Part shown: piece by piece, positions 11,309 to 19,099 of the stretch
Layout: each line of letters begins with the position of its first letter
How positions within the stretch are numbered: position 1 is the stretch's first letter
From: Cristatella mucedo
Lineage: Eukaryota; Bryozoa; Phylactolaemata; Cristatellidae
Reading direction: 5' to 3'
DNA length: 22,500 nt
NCBI GenBank assembly: GCA_009760855.2
Contig: WPIO01000369.1
Span: 1-22,500 of the forward strand
Notes under the pieces: generated by a model
What the model was told of the DNA's origin: nothing
The model's input: the letters and a program-made list of their open reading frames with translations, nothing else
Databases searched by the model: none
Made by a program: the position numbers and the translations under genes

Positions 11309-11413
11309 CGTCCGTCGTCGTCGTCCGGCGCAAAGAGAACGAACTGCACAAGCGCCCTCAAGATCCAAATCAAACCAGACCGAACAGACCGAACCGTGAC
11401 ATTCATTTATACC

Positions 11414-11467
11414 AAAGACATGCCCAAGACATGCCCGAGACATTTGCCCGAGACATTTGCCCCAGAC
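11414..11467 (+). repeat. Short tandem array of AGACAT..GCCC units
   Basis: Successive units read AAGACATGCCC, AAGACATGCCC, GAGACATTTGCCC, GAGACATTTGCCC and then AGACACGCG. The unit length changes from 11 to 13 bp midway by a TT insertion, and each version occurs twice. This suggests two rounds of duplication. Confidence 0.85.
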
Positions 11468-11533
11468 ACGCGCGACATTTTCTTAGCCTCGGCTGGCACG
11501 CGCTGTGCAAAACCAGGAGCCGCGGCGTGTGAG

Positions 11534-11566
11534 GCTGAGCCGCGGCTGAGCCGCGGCTGAGCCGCG
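11534..11566 (+). repeat. Three perfect 11-bp tandem units
   Basis: GCTGAGCCGCG is repeated three times without mismatch, beginning about 70 bp after the AGACAT array. If translated the 11-bp unit shifts frame at each copy, so it is not a coding repeat. Confidence 0.92.
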
Positions 11567-11999
11567 CGGCGGGGCGCCGGGGCTGAAGCCTCAAGCGCCA
11601 GCTGGGCGGTCTTGTGGCTTCAGCCGCTTCCGGCTGTGGTCCGGAAGTGGCAGGCGGCTGCCGCATGCTGCGCCCCGATGTGCGCGTGCGTCGGCCCGCC
11701 CAGGCGCGCCGAGCAGCGGCTGTCTTGATTCGCAACGGCTTTCGCTGCCACCGTCCGGAACCCATCCGAAAATGGCGTCGATACGAGTTCCGTCGAGGCC
11801 TGCTGACGGAAACGAAAAGAGGCCGAGACGGCTTCGGGTGGAGGGGTTGGCCCTCCTGCCGCCGCCTCGAGGCACCGGCCGAGCGCACTCACAGCCTAGG
11901 CGGCTTTCGGTACGCATTCGGTATTGCCAACAGACTTCGTCTCACCGCAACACAGAAAAAGTGGGAAGCATAGATAGCAGATGTCAGTGAGAGCAATTC

Positions 12000-12470
12000 G
12001 AGGTAGCACAGTGAGTAGCATGGATGGAACGTTATAGTAGCAGCTCAGGACCGCTGAGACATGATCACGATCAGACAAGTATGATTTAAACCACGCCAGT
12101 GCTTCGTCTGCCAGACCGATCGTTGTTCTCAGTCGTTCAAGCAGAACTTCGTGATTCCCAGAGAAGCATTACAAATCTTGAATCTGGTTATTGCCGGGCT
12201 AAGTTTGGTCTGCTAGTGAAGACCACAGAGATGAAGGCATAGGGGTCTTCAGGAGACAGCTCTTTTTGCTAGACCTTATTAAAGTAGCCACATCGCATGC
12301 AGAAACCTCGGAGAACCTTTTTAAGGAAGGTCCAAGGTTGTGGAACCGCGATTGATTTAGTCGGAGGGGGCCTAATGGAGGCACGAATGGTGCACAATTT
12401 TTCAGTAAAGAAGGCTGAAAACTTTTCGGCTGAGCCCTTATATAGCTGGGGGAGTCAGACCTCACAGTAA
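12000..12470 (-). pseudogene. LINE reverse transcriptase remnant with internal deletion
   Basis: On the minus strand, the frame ending near 12160 reads VATLIRSSKKSCLL ... SPAITRFKICNASL, matching the RT entry region of CR1/L2 elements. Without a gap the next bases read NHEVLLERLRTTIGLADEAL then AWFKSYLSDRD (12157-12060), which in intact elements lies well over 100 residues further on, after the LLKK, NYRPVSNLP and QSGFR blocks. Those blocks are absent here, so an internal deletion near 12158 is inferred. The trailing part towards 12000 is heavily decayed, and the YADD motif was never reached. It cannot make an active enzyme. Confidence 0.82.
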
Positions 12471-13089
12471 TGGCCAGTAAATGTTTACTGTCTTTTTAAA
12501 TCGTGTGTAGGTGTCCGACAGGCAGGAATTCAGCTTTCGCAATAAGGAGAAAAAAGAAGCCCTGGCGTTTTTAAGCTTTCTGGTGTAAACACCTGAAGGA
12601 AGTCATGCTGTGGCCGAACGTCATGACCGTAAGGTTAGTGGGTGACACATGCAAGGTGTCAACATAAATAACAGTAACTGAATGGGTTGCCTTGCAAACA
12701 TTCGATCGTTGCTTGAGGGCGGCGGCCAATTTTAAGCTTTTGGGTGTACGCTCGAAGGAGAAGTCTTTGAAATTGACTAGATCTGCATCAACCCCGTTAA
12801 TTATCTTGAAACGACGTTCAAGCCTGCCGCCTAAGAACCCGGCGCATCTTTAGGAGGTGGGTTTTTTTGTAAATTGAAAGGAATCTCCACGACTTTGAAC
12901 ACGGATGAAACGAAATGAGAGCATGCTTGTCAAGAGCACTCCCTGTGAGTCATGTTCATCGCATCAGTGAGGGTATCGAGGCTGCTGGTTAGTCTGAATG
13001 CAGATCAAGAAGACCTGCATCATAAACAAGATTTCAAACTTGTCCACGTCAAAGCTTTGTATTTACTCGTTTGACAAGTTCGGCATTAG

Positions 13090-13570
13090 ACTGTACGTAC
13101 AAGAGAGCAGGAAAGAGTAAACGAGACCGAACAATGATCTGAGAGGGTAAGTGGGCACACCACACGGTCAGTGGGGAGGACATCCTTAATGATCCGAGAT
13201 CTAGAATTGGTCACCGACGTAGGTGGTATGATTAACGTGTTGCCCCAACCAACAACTCTCCAGACAGTCAAGAATGAGCAGACCTGGCTGTTACTATGGT
13301 TGTCAACGTAAATATTGAAGTCTCCTACAATCAGTAACGGCCTGTCACAGACAAATATTTTTAGAGGGAACTCTGAAAACTCCTCTATAAACCAGTTTAG
13401 GCAGCCCAGAAGGAGGCTGGTATATCACAAACAGATGCGAGGCATTGTCTTTGATGAAGACCTGATTCCAACCGATTCAAACGATGGCCCATGCCAAAAA
13501 ACTGCACATCTTAAAGCCAACGATTTGCGAACCACAATTGCAACTGGCCACCAACCTTTTCAGAATGCAT
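13090..13570 (-). pseudogene. LINE endonuclease domain remnant
   Basis: Minus-strand translation shows the conserved blocks of an APE-type LINE endonuclease in order. A VAIVVRKSL block lies at about 13540-13500. YQPPSG is at 13422-13405, LLIVGDFN with GDFN at 13325-13314, and a DVLPTDR block at about 13180. LSDHCSVSF has SDH at 13142-13134, the family's catalytic SDH motif. From about 13350 to 13090 a single frame holds FSEFPLK, GDFN and SDH; at least one frameshift separates it from the YQPPSG block. In live elements the domain nicks target DNA to prime reverse transcription. This copy is inactive through frameshifts and loss of its N-terminus. Confidence 0.85.
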
Positions 13571-13612
13571 GGTATGACAACATGGGTTTAAGGATTAGGT
13601 TGTAGTTTGGAT

Positions 13613-13680
13613 CTTATTATTATTAAATATATATATAGCTTATATACAATATAGTATACATACATATATATAATATATGC
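13613..13680. repeat. TA-rich low-complexity stretch
   Basis: TATTATTATT followed by ATATATATA and TATACATACATATATATA runs abuts the recognisable left end of the minus-strand LINE. It may be a pre-existing microsatellite that served as the insertion site. Confidence 0.85.
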
Positions 13681-13800
13681 AGAGGCTTAGCCAGGATTTG
13701 AGAGCCTAGTTGATGGCACGGGGCCTAGGGGTGGAGCCCCTTGTAAAGAGGGTTCTGGGGGGCGTTGTCCCCAGCACCTGTGGCCAGCGACAAATTGGCC
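13681..13800. mobile_element. Possible DNA-transposon/MITE fragment with GC hairpins
   Basis: The segment opens GAGGCTTAGCCAGGATTTGAG and contains two G-run/C-run foldbacks: GGGGC...GCCCC near 13719-13740, and CTGGGG / CCCCAG at 13755-13760 and 13769-13774. This layout (GGGTTCTGGGGGGCG.TTG.CCCC) resembles terminal segments of repeats seen widely in invertebrate genomes, but I cannot name the family and no transposase is present. It is a weak call made from appearance alone. Confidence 0.3.
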
Positions 13801-13952
13801 GAAATGATGCCCGACATGGCCAGTCAGATGTCAGTTTGGCCTTAGTATTCGTGTCAGCTGTATGATGCTTGCCCGGCCTGGCACCGCGGGCCAGCCGCCT
13901 CGCTGGTGCGGCTGCAGACAGCCCGACTTTGTGTCAGACTCGGCTACCATAT

Positions 13953-13990
13953 CCAGGGGGTGGCAGCTGACACACCCTACCACCCCCTGG
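13953..13990. repeat. Perfect 11-bp inverted repeat, 16-nt loop
   Basis: CCAGGGGGTGG (13953-13963) and its exact reverse complement CCACCCCCTGG (13980-13990) flank a 16-bp loop. It lies about 180 bp from the GC-hairpin segment at 13681-13800 and may belong to the same element. Confidence 0.85.
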
Positions 13991-14004
13991 CATCGAAACA
14001 CCTC

Positions 14005-14112
14005 TATGAGTGTGCGTTTTTGCGAATGCGTGCGTGTGCGTGCGTGCTTGTGTGGGCGCGTGCGTGCTTGTGTGTGCGCGTGCGTGTGTGTGTGCTCGCT
14101 CACGCGTGTGTG
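14005..14112. repeat. GTGC/GT alternating microsatellite
   Basis: Units of TGCG, TGTG and GTGC with TGCTTGTG interruptions form an alternating purine-pyrimidine tract of about 100 bp, which is Z-DNA-prone. Open frames through it give Cys/Val/Arg-rich (plus) or His/Thr/Arg-rich (minus) translations and are not genes. Confidence 0.88.
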
Positions 14113-14514
14113 GGTGCAGCACAGAGCCCTCAACTGGGTACCGGGATGAGTACTGGGTGTCGTCTGTGATCTTATGGATGGGCGTAGGTGGGTATTGGCC
14201 TGCCTTACAAAATCCAATTGGTAGCAGACTCGTAGGAGTTCAAACTTACTCTTTCTGTAGGCAGACTTAGGAATTCAAACCCCCGAGTCTGGTATTCCTC
14301 GGCTATGGCTACGGCTACAGGAGGCATTGGATTGTCCGGCGACCGAACTTCTGAGCAATACAGGGGGGGACATCATCAGCGTTGCTTTAGCAACGATTGC
14401 CCATGGGTACCTCCCAAACCGACAGGCATGTCAAGGGGCTCTGGTGTACAGGGAGCGAGAGGCCGACAGTACAATGCCAGCTTGCAGACCTAACGTTTAA
14501 GATATGCAGGGTCA

Positions 14515-14587
14515 TAAATAATAACAATCTAATAACAATGCATTTGATAAAGCGCCCTCTAGAGGAGAACTCAATCTCTTTCTAGGC
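14515..14587 (-). mobile_element. LINE-type 3' tail, minus strand
   Basis: Read on the minus strand, this is GCCTAGAAAGAGATTGAG, then TTCTCCTCTAGAGGGCGC, then TTTATCAAATGCATTG, ending in TTATTA-type repeats at 14515. It matches the 3' tails at 15637-15690, 20434-20490 and 20623-20690. The DNA that should be its body (14588-14733) shows no RT coding similarity. It is therefore either a very short truncated LINE or a non-autonomous element using the LINE tail. Confidence 0.8.
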
Positions 14588-14602
14588 AAAAATTAACACT
14601 AT

Positions 14603-14643
14603 AATAGTGCCATATAGTGCACCACCACGGCAGAATAGTGCCA
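14603..14643 (+). repeat. Two copies of AATAGTGCCA
   Basis: AATAGTGCCA is at 14603-14612 and 14634-14643, with a related ATAGTGCAC between them. It lies immediately upstream, in minus-strand sense, of the tail at 14515-14587, so it may be part of that element's body. Confidence 0.7.
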
Positions 14644-14891
14644 ATAGATTGCATGGCTCGTTTGGGCTGGCGCCCGAAAAAAGGCAAACGAAAATCTAGG
14701 CGCTTTGCACCTCCACGCTGCCACAGAAAGCAATATAGCAAATGATAAATTATGGTATACCTTTACTTTAATCCCTCCTAGCCTTCGAGCGCCTCGAATT
14801 TTCTCTCAACTCGCTTGCTGCATGTATTGATGACATTCGCAGATAGATGGCAGCAATTGTTTTTACACGATACGAACTAACTTACTAGTTT

Positions 14892-15576
14892 ATGGGAAAA
14901 CCAAGTGTGATTCGAATATTGGAAAGGCTAATGCTCAAAATCGGCTCAGTAAGCATATCTCCTGTTGAATCTGTACGAAATCTAGGCGTCAAATTCCAAA
15001 GTGACCTCTCGTTAGACGACTATATCAGCTCCGCAGTCAAGTCTGCCTACTTTCAGCTACATAACATTGCTATAATTCGCGCTTGTTAGATAAGGATACG
15101 ACGTCCCAGCTGGTCCATGCATTGTGATATCCCGTCTTAACTTCTGTAACTCACTAATTGCTGGCCTACCGGCATGTGCAATCAGGCACTTACAGCTGGT
15201 GCAAAACTCTGCAGCTTGGCTTGTCTGTCGTGAGCGTCGCAGTTGCCACATCACACCACTTCTCGCTGACCTGCACTAGCTACCAGTCAAGCAACGGATC
15301 GACTTCAAGGTTTTGTCGCTCACTTTTAGGTCACTTCATTCTTTGGCTCCAGCCTATCTCTCAGATCTACTCCCCCACCAGGCCAAGCATCGTACCACCC
15401 GTTTTTTGGAATCTAACTATTTACAAATACCTCGTACAAATCTCAAATCCTCTGGAGACCGTGCATTTAGTTCGTATGGTCCGAAAGTCTGGAACTCACC
15501 CCCGACTTGCGTCGCAACATCCCCTGACTTGACCACATTAAAAAAAACGTTCTTGAGATTGAGAAAACGAGATTGA
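14892..15576 (+). pseudogene. LINE ORF2 C-terminal region
   Basis: The first frame (14892-15089) carries GKPS, then SVRNLGVKFQSDLSLDD and AYFQLHNIA, the standard segment after the RT palm in CR1/L2. A likely one-base deletion near 15122 shifts frame. From 15133 to 15576 a single frame of 148 codons reads RLNFCNSLIAGLP, LQLVQNSAAWLVCRERR, HITPLLADLH, LPVKQRIDFK, SLHSLAPAYLSDLL and SGDRAFSSYGPKVWNS, ending at a natural stop. Its only internal stop is TAG at 15277-15279, where the family has Trp (HWLP), a single G-to-A change from TGG. In live elements the region supports RT and RNA binding. Confidence 0.9.
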
Positions 15577-15588
15577 GAGAGAGAGAAA

Positions 15589-15640
<52 letters not shown>
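15575..15640 (+). repeat. (GA)n expansion inside the LINE 3' tail
   Basis: An almost pure GA run of about 66 bp sits between two copies of GAGATTGAG (15569-15577 and 15637-15645). The other tails have a single AAAGAGATTGAG-like word at this place. The run looks like slippage growth of the element's own tail motif. Confidence 0.85.
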
Positions 15641-15643
<3 letters not shown>

Positions 15644-15690
15644 AGCTCTCTGGGGGCGCTTTATCAAGTGTACTGTTATTATCATTATTC
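15637..15690 (+). mobile_element. LINE 3' tail of the 14734-15690 copy
   Basis: GAGATTGAGCTCTCTGGGGG then GCGCTTTATCA, followed by TTATTATCATTATT at 15676-15689. It shares the order purine word, TCTCT loop, GGGCGC-like core, TTATCA, TTATTA end with the other tails in the window. This is where the element's own RT would begin copying. Confidence 0.85.
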
Positions 15691-16240
15691 CGGGTATCGT
15701 ACTAGACCAGAATGCAAAAAAGCACACAGGAATCAGGCGCTCATGGCCGCTCGTGGCCAGTGGAAGGAGCGCCGAGGCTAGTAACACGCTCTCGGTAACC
15801 GCGCACCGCAGGGAACCAAAAGGCACCAAAAGGATGCGCAGGTAGTAAGGCAGCACGAAAAGTACGGCGGGAGCAAAAGAGACGCGTTAGTTCAGCGAAA
15901 GGAAAGCGGAGCAAGAAAGAGCGCGTCCTTAAATGGCATCTTAAATGGCGTCTTTTAAGTGGCAAAAAATGGACGTCTTTAAACTTCAACCGGCGAAAAA
16001 TGAACGCAGGTCTGATCGGTGAATAGTCTATATACATCGATAGGCCTTGCTTCGACTCGCCTCGACCGAGGCCCTTGGGCGTCCTCGCTCTGCGGACGGC
16101 CGAGCGATAAATCGGCCGCTAGCCGGCGCTCCATAGTCACGTGCTCTACCATCACGTTACCACTCCGTGGCATTGAACAAATGGGCCCGCTGGAAGAAGT
16201 CGCTCAACAAAGGAACCACGGCCTGCCTGTATGGGTGCGT
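15691..16240. other. Unassigned sequence, no gene recognised
   Basis: No gene or repeat family recognised. Short internal repeats are visible: two ACCAAAAGG words near 15816-15833, and two TTAAATGGC-TCTT words at about 15930-15956 with a third partial copy after them. The longest frames are under 100 codons and unremarkable. Confidence 0.45.
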
Positions 16241-16250
16241 ACACACACAT

Positions 16251-16289
<39 letters not shown>

Positions 16290-16445
16290 AAATGTGTGTG
16301 TGTGTATGTGTGTGTCTTTAATTACATTATATTATATTAGTATTATATTATATTTATTATATAGCATTATATTATTATTCTATTATTATTACATTATATC
16401 ATTATTTATGTCACATTATATTTATTATTATTATATATTTTACAA
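16241..16445. repeat. AC/TA/TG compound microsatellite and AT-rich run
   Basis: ACACACAT, then a TA run to about 16264, then TG runs (16265-16289 and 16293-16315), then a TTATA/ATTAT-rich stretch to about 16445. The AC-TA-TG part is almost a perfect palindrome (one extra T) and could extrude a cruciform. Confidence 0.9.
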
Positions 16446-16561
16446 TACATCTATACCTGTAGCTCGGGGTTCTTATTCTGCCTCGTTCTCCTCCTGCAGG
16501 CGGGTCTCGACCCGTCTGTCTCTTTTATCTCATTCGCCCGCTTTATAAAATGTTAAATTAT

Positions 16562-17923
16562 GCTATCCCCTATTTGTCCTTTTCCCTGCTACTTCTGTTT
16601 GGTCTCTTTCCCTATCGCTCCGCTCTCTATGTCTGCTCTTTTCCCTCTCTTCTCCTCCTCTCTCTGTTGGTCTCTTTCTCGCTATCGCTAGTCCGCTCTC
16701 TATCGGTCTCTCCAATCTCTCTCATCTTTTTCTCACTCTCTCTCTCGTCTCCCTCATCTAAACATCTACAAAACTCCTCTCCTCTCTCTCGTCTCCGGGA
16801 GGAGTCTCTCTACGTCGCTTCTCCTTCTCTCGCTCTCTCTTGAAATCTCTCAATCTCCGCTTCCATCTCTCTCCTCTCTCCCTCTCTCTCTCACCTCTAT
16901 ATCTCGATCTCTCTCTCTCAGGGCCCGCTCTGTCCCTCTCTCCCCTCATCGCCTCTCCTCTCTCTCGCTCTCTCTCCCTCTCTCCCCGCCTCTCGCTCCT
17001 ACTCTCTCTCTCTCTCTCCGTCCTCCCATCCCCCTCTCTCTCTCTCTCATTCTCCTCGTCCTCCCGCCTCCTCTCCTCCTCTCCCCTCTTCTCTCCTCTC
17101 TTTCCCTCTCCTCCCGCCCTTCTCCCCTCTCTCTCATCGACTCTCTCTCCTCTATCTCGACTCTCCTCCTCCTCCCTCCACCTTCTGCTCTCCTCTCTCT
17201 CCCTCCTTCTCTCTCCCTGCTCTCCTCTCTCCCCCTCCTCCCCGCTCTTCCTCCCCCCTCCTCTGGTCCTCTCTCTCTCTCTCCCTCTCTCGCCTCTGCG
17301 CCTCTCTCCCCTCCCCCTCTCTCTCTCCCTCCGGATCTCTCCATCTCTCTCCCACTCTCTCTCCCCCCTCTCTCCTGATCTCTCCTCTCTCGTTCTCTGC
17401 TCTTCTCCTCCCCTCTCTCTCGCTCTCTCCCCCTTGCTGATCCCCTGCGTGCGAGTCATATCCGCTCGACCTGCTCCTCTCTCTCGCCCTCCTCTCAGTC
17501 CCTGTCGTCTCTCTCTCCCTCTCTGTCTCCCTCGTCTCAACGCCTCGCAGACTCTCTCTCTCTCTCTGTTCTCTCGCCTTCTCTTCTCCTCCTCTCACCT
17601 CTTCGTTTTCCTGCTTTCTCCGCCGTCCGGGCGAGGGGGGGGGGGGGGGGCGGCTCCCCTCTCTCTCCCTTCTCTCTCCCTCCTCCTCTCCTCCTCCCTC
17701 TCTCATCCCTGCACCTGCTCTCTCTCACTGTTTTCTTCTCCCTCGCTCTCCTTTCGTCGGCTCCTCTCTTCTCGGGGGATCTCGGTGGGGCTTGGCTCGC
17801 CGCTCTGCCTCACTGCTCTCTGTGACTCGCATCTCCTGCCTCCGTCCTCCTCTCCCTCTACTCCTCCCTCTACCTCATCTCTGCTCTCTCCCTCCCTCCC
17901 TCTCTCTCTCTCTCTCGGCGCTC
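16562..17923. repeat. 1.36-kb CT-rich polypyrimidine tract
   Basis: The plus strand is overwhelmingly C and T: TCTC with CCTC, TCGC and CTTC variants. Scattered single purines mean it is not a clean dinucleotide repeat. The longest open frame in the window (395 codons, plus, 16840-18027) lies here and is only Ser/Leu/Pro; the minus frames are only Arg/Glu/Gly. Both are what the repeat dictates, so no gene is called. A G16 run interrupts it at 17635-17650. Mirror-symmetric segments of this kind can adopt triplex structure. Confidence 0.9.
17635..17650 (+). repeat. G16 homopolymer within the CT tract
   Basis: Sixteen consecutive G residues, preceded by GGGCGA and followed by CGG, on the otherwise pyrimidine strand. 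This strand switch is the sharpest discontinuity in the tract. It can form a G-quadruplex, and its exact length is prone to sequencing error. Confidence 0.85.
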
Positions 17924-18604
17924 TCACACCCACGTATGTCGACTGCGGCCCAGCGAACCGTGCGCAAGGAGCGACTTCAAAGCTCTCTGCTAAGCTCGTC
18001 CGCGTGACGTATCGCGGAGGAAGCTAGGTCGGGCCCGCCCACCAGCTCCTAAATCCGGGTTGTATTATAGATTTACGGTGGTGTATATCTACTCAGCCAG
18101 ACACGCTAGGACGAGTGGTTGGGTCGGGTAGGGTGGTACCGCAAACCCGATTCATGGTGTATCGCACGCGAATCGTCCCATGCGTGCTGGGACGTGTGTC
18201 GGCATGTCTCCAGGCGCACAATCTCGCTGCCGCATAGCCACCTCGTTCTTTATGTGCGGCTCCTCGTAGTGCGCCGTACTGGGTGCGTGCGCACCCCTAA
18301 ACGGCGCCTCGCTGCTGAGGGCCCCCCCCCGGAGCTGGGCGGAAAGGGAAAAAAATGCCGAGCGTCCGGGCGCAGTCCCCTTCAACAACGCGCTAGGCCC
18401 CCCTCCCCGCCCTCCTCCGCGCCGTTCGGCCGTTGGTCGGCGTGCGTGAAATCCCTCCGGACGGCTACGCCCAGTTACGCGAGGACTACTGTAGATCGTG
18501 ATGCCTCCGATTCTAGCATTGTTGGCCAAGTCGAGCTTCTAAAAACCATTGTTGAATGCCAGAGTGCGCCAGTCCAAATATGCTGACCTGCTTCGACCAG
18601 CCGT
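17924..18604. other. Unassigned GC-rich sequence
   Basis: No gene recognised. A perfect 7-bp foldback, CGTCCCA / TGGGACG, lies at about 18174-18194, and short C and G runs occur near 18321-18400. Frames of up to 155 codons on opposite strands overlap and show no family motif. Confidence 0.4.
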
Positions 18605-18722
18605 TGCTCATTAACGCCATTTAATATATTGATATGATTCAATATATTATTCAATCTATGTAATCTCTTAATATATGTTATTATCAATAATTATATATTT
18701 ATTAGATTATTGAATTATTACT
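18605..18722. repeat. AT-rich low-complexity stretch
   Basis: About 115 bp of TTAATATATTGATATG-like sequence, rich in AATATATT and TTATTA words. It sits about 180 bp before the first recognisable part of the plus-strand LINE relic. Confidence 0.75.
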
Positions 18723-18904
18723 CCCAGATTTGGCTTCTTACCAAGGCGGTGATCTTCTTCCCAATCGGTGATCCGTTTTCTTTTGTCTGCTTTGGTCCAC
18801 AAGTTAGGCGAGCTCAGCTCCGCGGTCCGTCCCACCCCAAGTGTGGCGGTGCGTCCCTCTAGACGCTCCGTTTCCTCACTACCGCGCATGGCGCCTCATG
18901 TGTA
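18723..18904. other. Unassigned sequence before LINE relic
   Basis: No RT similarity is visible. CGGTGATC occurs twice (about 18746 and 18766). It could be linker sequence of the LINE too decayed to recognise, or host DNA. Confidence 0.35.
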
Positions 18905-19099
18905 CATTCATCAACGTATTCGCACGGCTGAACATCAGTCCTGATCATATCCCAGTCAATTACGACCCGCTACTTTTCTAGGACCCATTTCCGCTCTCGT
19001 GCTTCTACGAGTGCATGGAAGTCCTGCTTTCTGCCCGTGCGGTAAAACATCATCATATATCTGTCATTAAGCCACGGGTCACGGCTCGGCGCCCTGATT

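Larger units (their letters stand above)
9600..11950. other. CpG-rich block with embedded repeats
   Basis: A second CpG-dense region. It contains a CCT run at 9918-9944, an AT-rich islet at about 10798-10875, and three short tandem arrays at 11254-11566. Frames up to 171 codons exist on both strands but overlap each other and are Arg/Ser/Ala/Pro-rich, as expected from composition; none has a recognisable domain. It may contain promoter or 5' exon sequence. The right edge passes into the minus-strand LINE relic at roughly 11950-12000. Confidence 0.45.
12000..13612 (-). mobile_element. CR1/L2-type LINE relic (endonuclease to partial RT)
   Basis: Read on the minus strand from about 13612 to 12000, the conceptual translation follows the order of a CR1/L2 non-LTR retrotransposon ORF2. 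It runs from the C-terminal half of the apurinic-like endonuclease through a linker (FFTEK-like, near 12400) and the RT entry (LIRSSKKSCLL, then SPAITR) to a later RT segment (LERLRTTIGLADEALAWFKS and SYLSDR). Several frameshifts and stops break it. It lacks the 5' start, the YADD catalytic segment and the 3' tail, and it has an internal deletion at about 12158. It is a dead fossil copy. The superfamily call is firm; the exact clade within CR1/L2 is not. Confidence 0.88.
14734..15690 (+). mobile_element. 5'-truncated CR1/L2-type LINE, best preserved copy
   Basis: The copy begins within the RT palm, where 14734-14754 still resembles the YADDTQL coding sequence with small indels, and runs to its 3' tail at 15690. 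It carries the RT C-terminal region, a complete C-terminal domain, a stop and a tail with a GA expansion. 5' truncation is the usual result of incomplete target-primed reverse transcription. Far fewer lesions than in the two other bodies suggest a younger insertion. It lies about 150 bp from the minus-strand tail at 14515-14587. Confidence 0.9.

Noticed and set aside
14010-14270. Cys/Val/Arg-rich frame over the GT/GC microsatellite
   Set aside because: It arises from alternating TGCG/TGTG units; it is a repeat, not a gene.
16840-18027. 395-codon plus-strand open frame, the longest in the window
   Set aside because: The translation is nearly all Ser, Leu and Pro, dictated by the CT repeat. 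Equally long Arg/Glu frames lie on the other strand. There is no domain and no sign of selection on codons.
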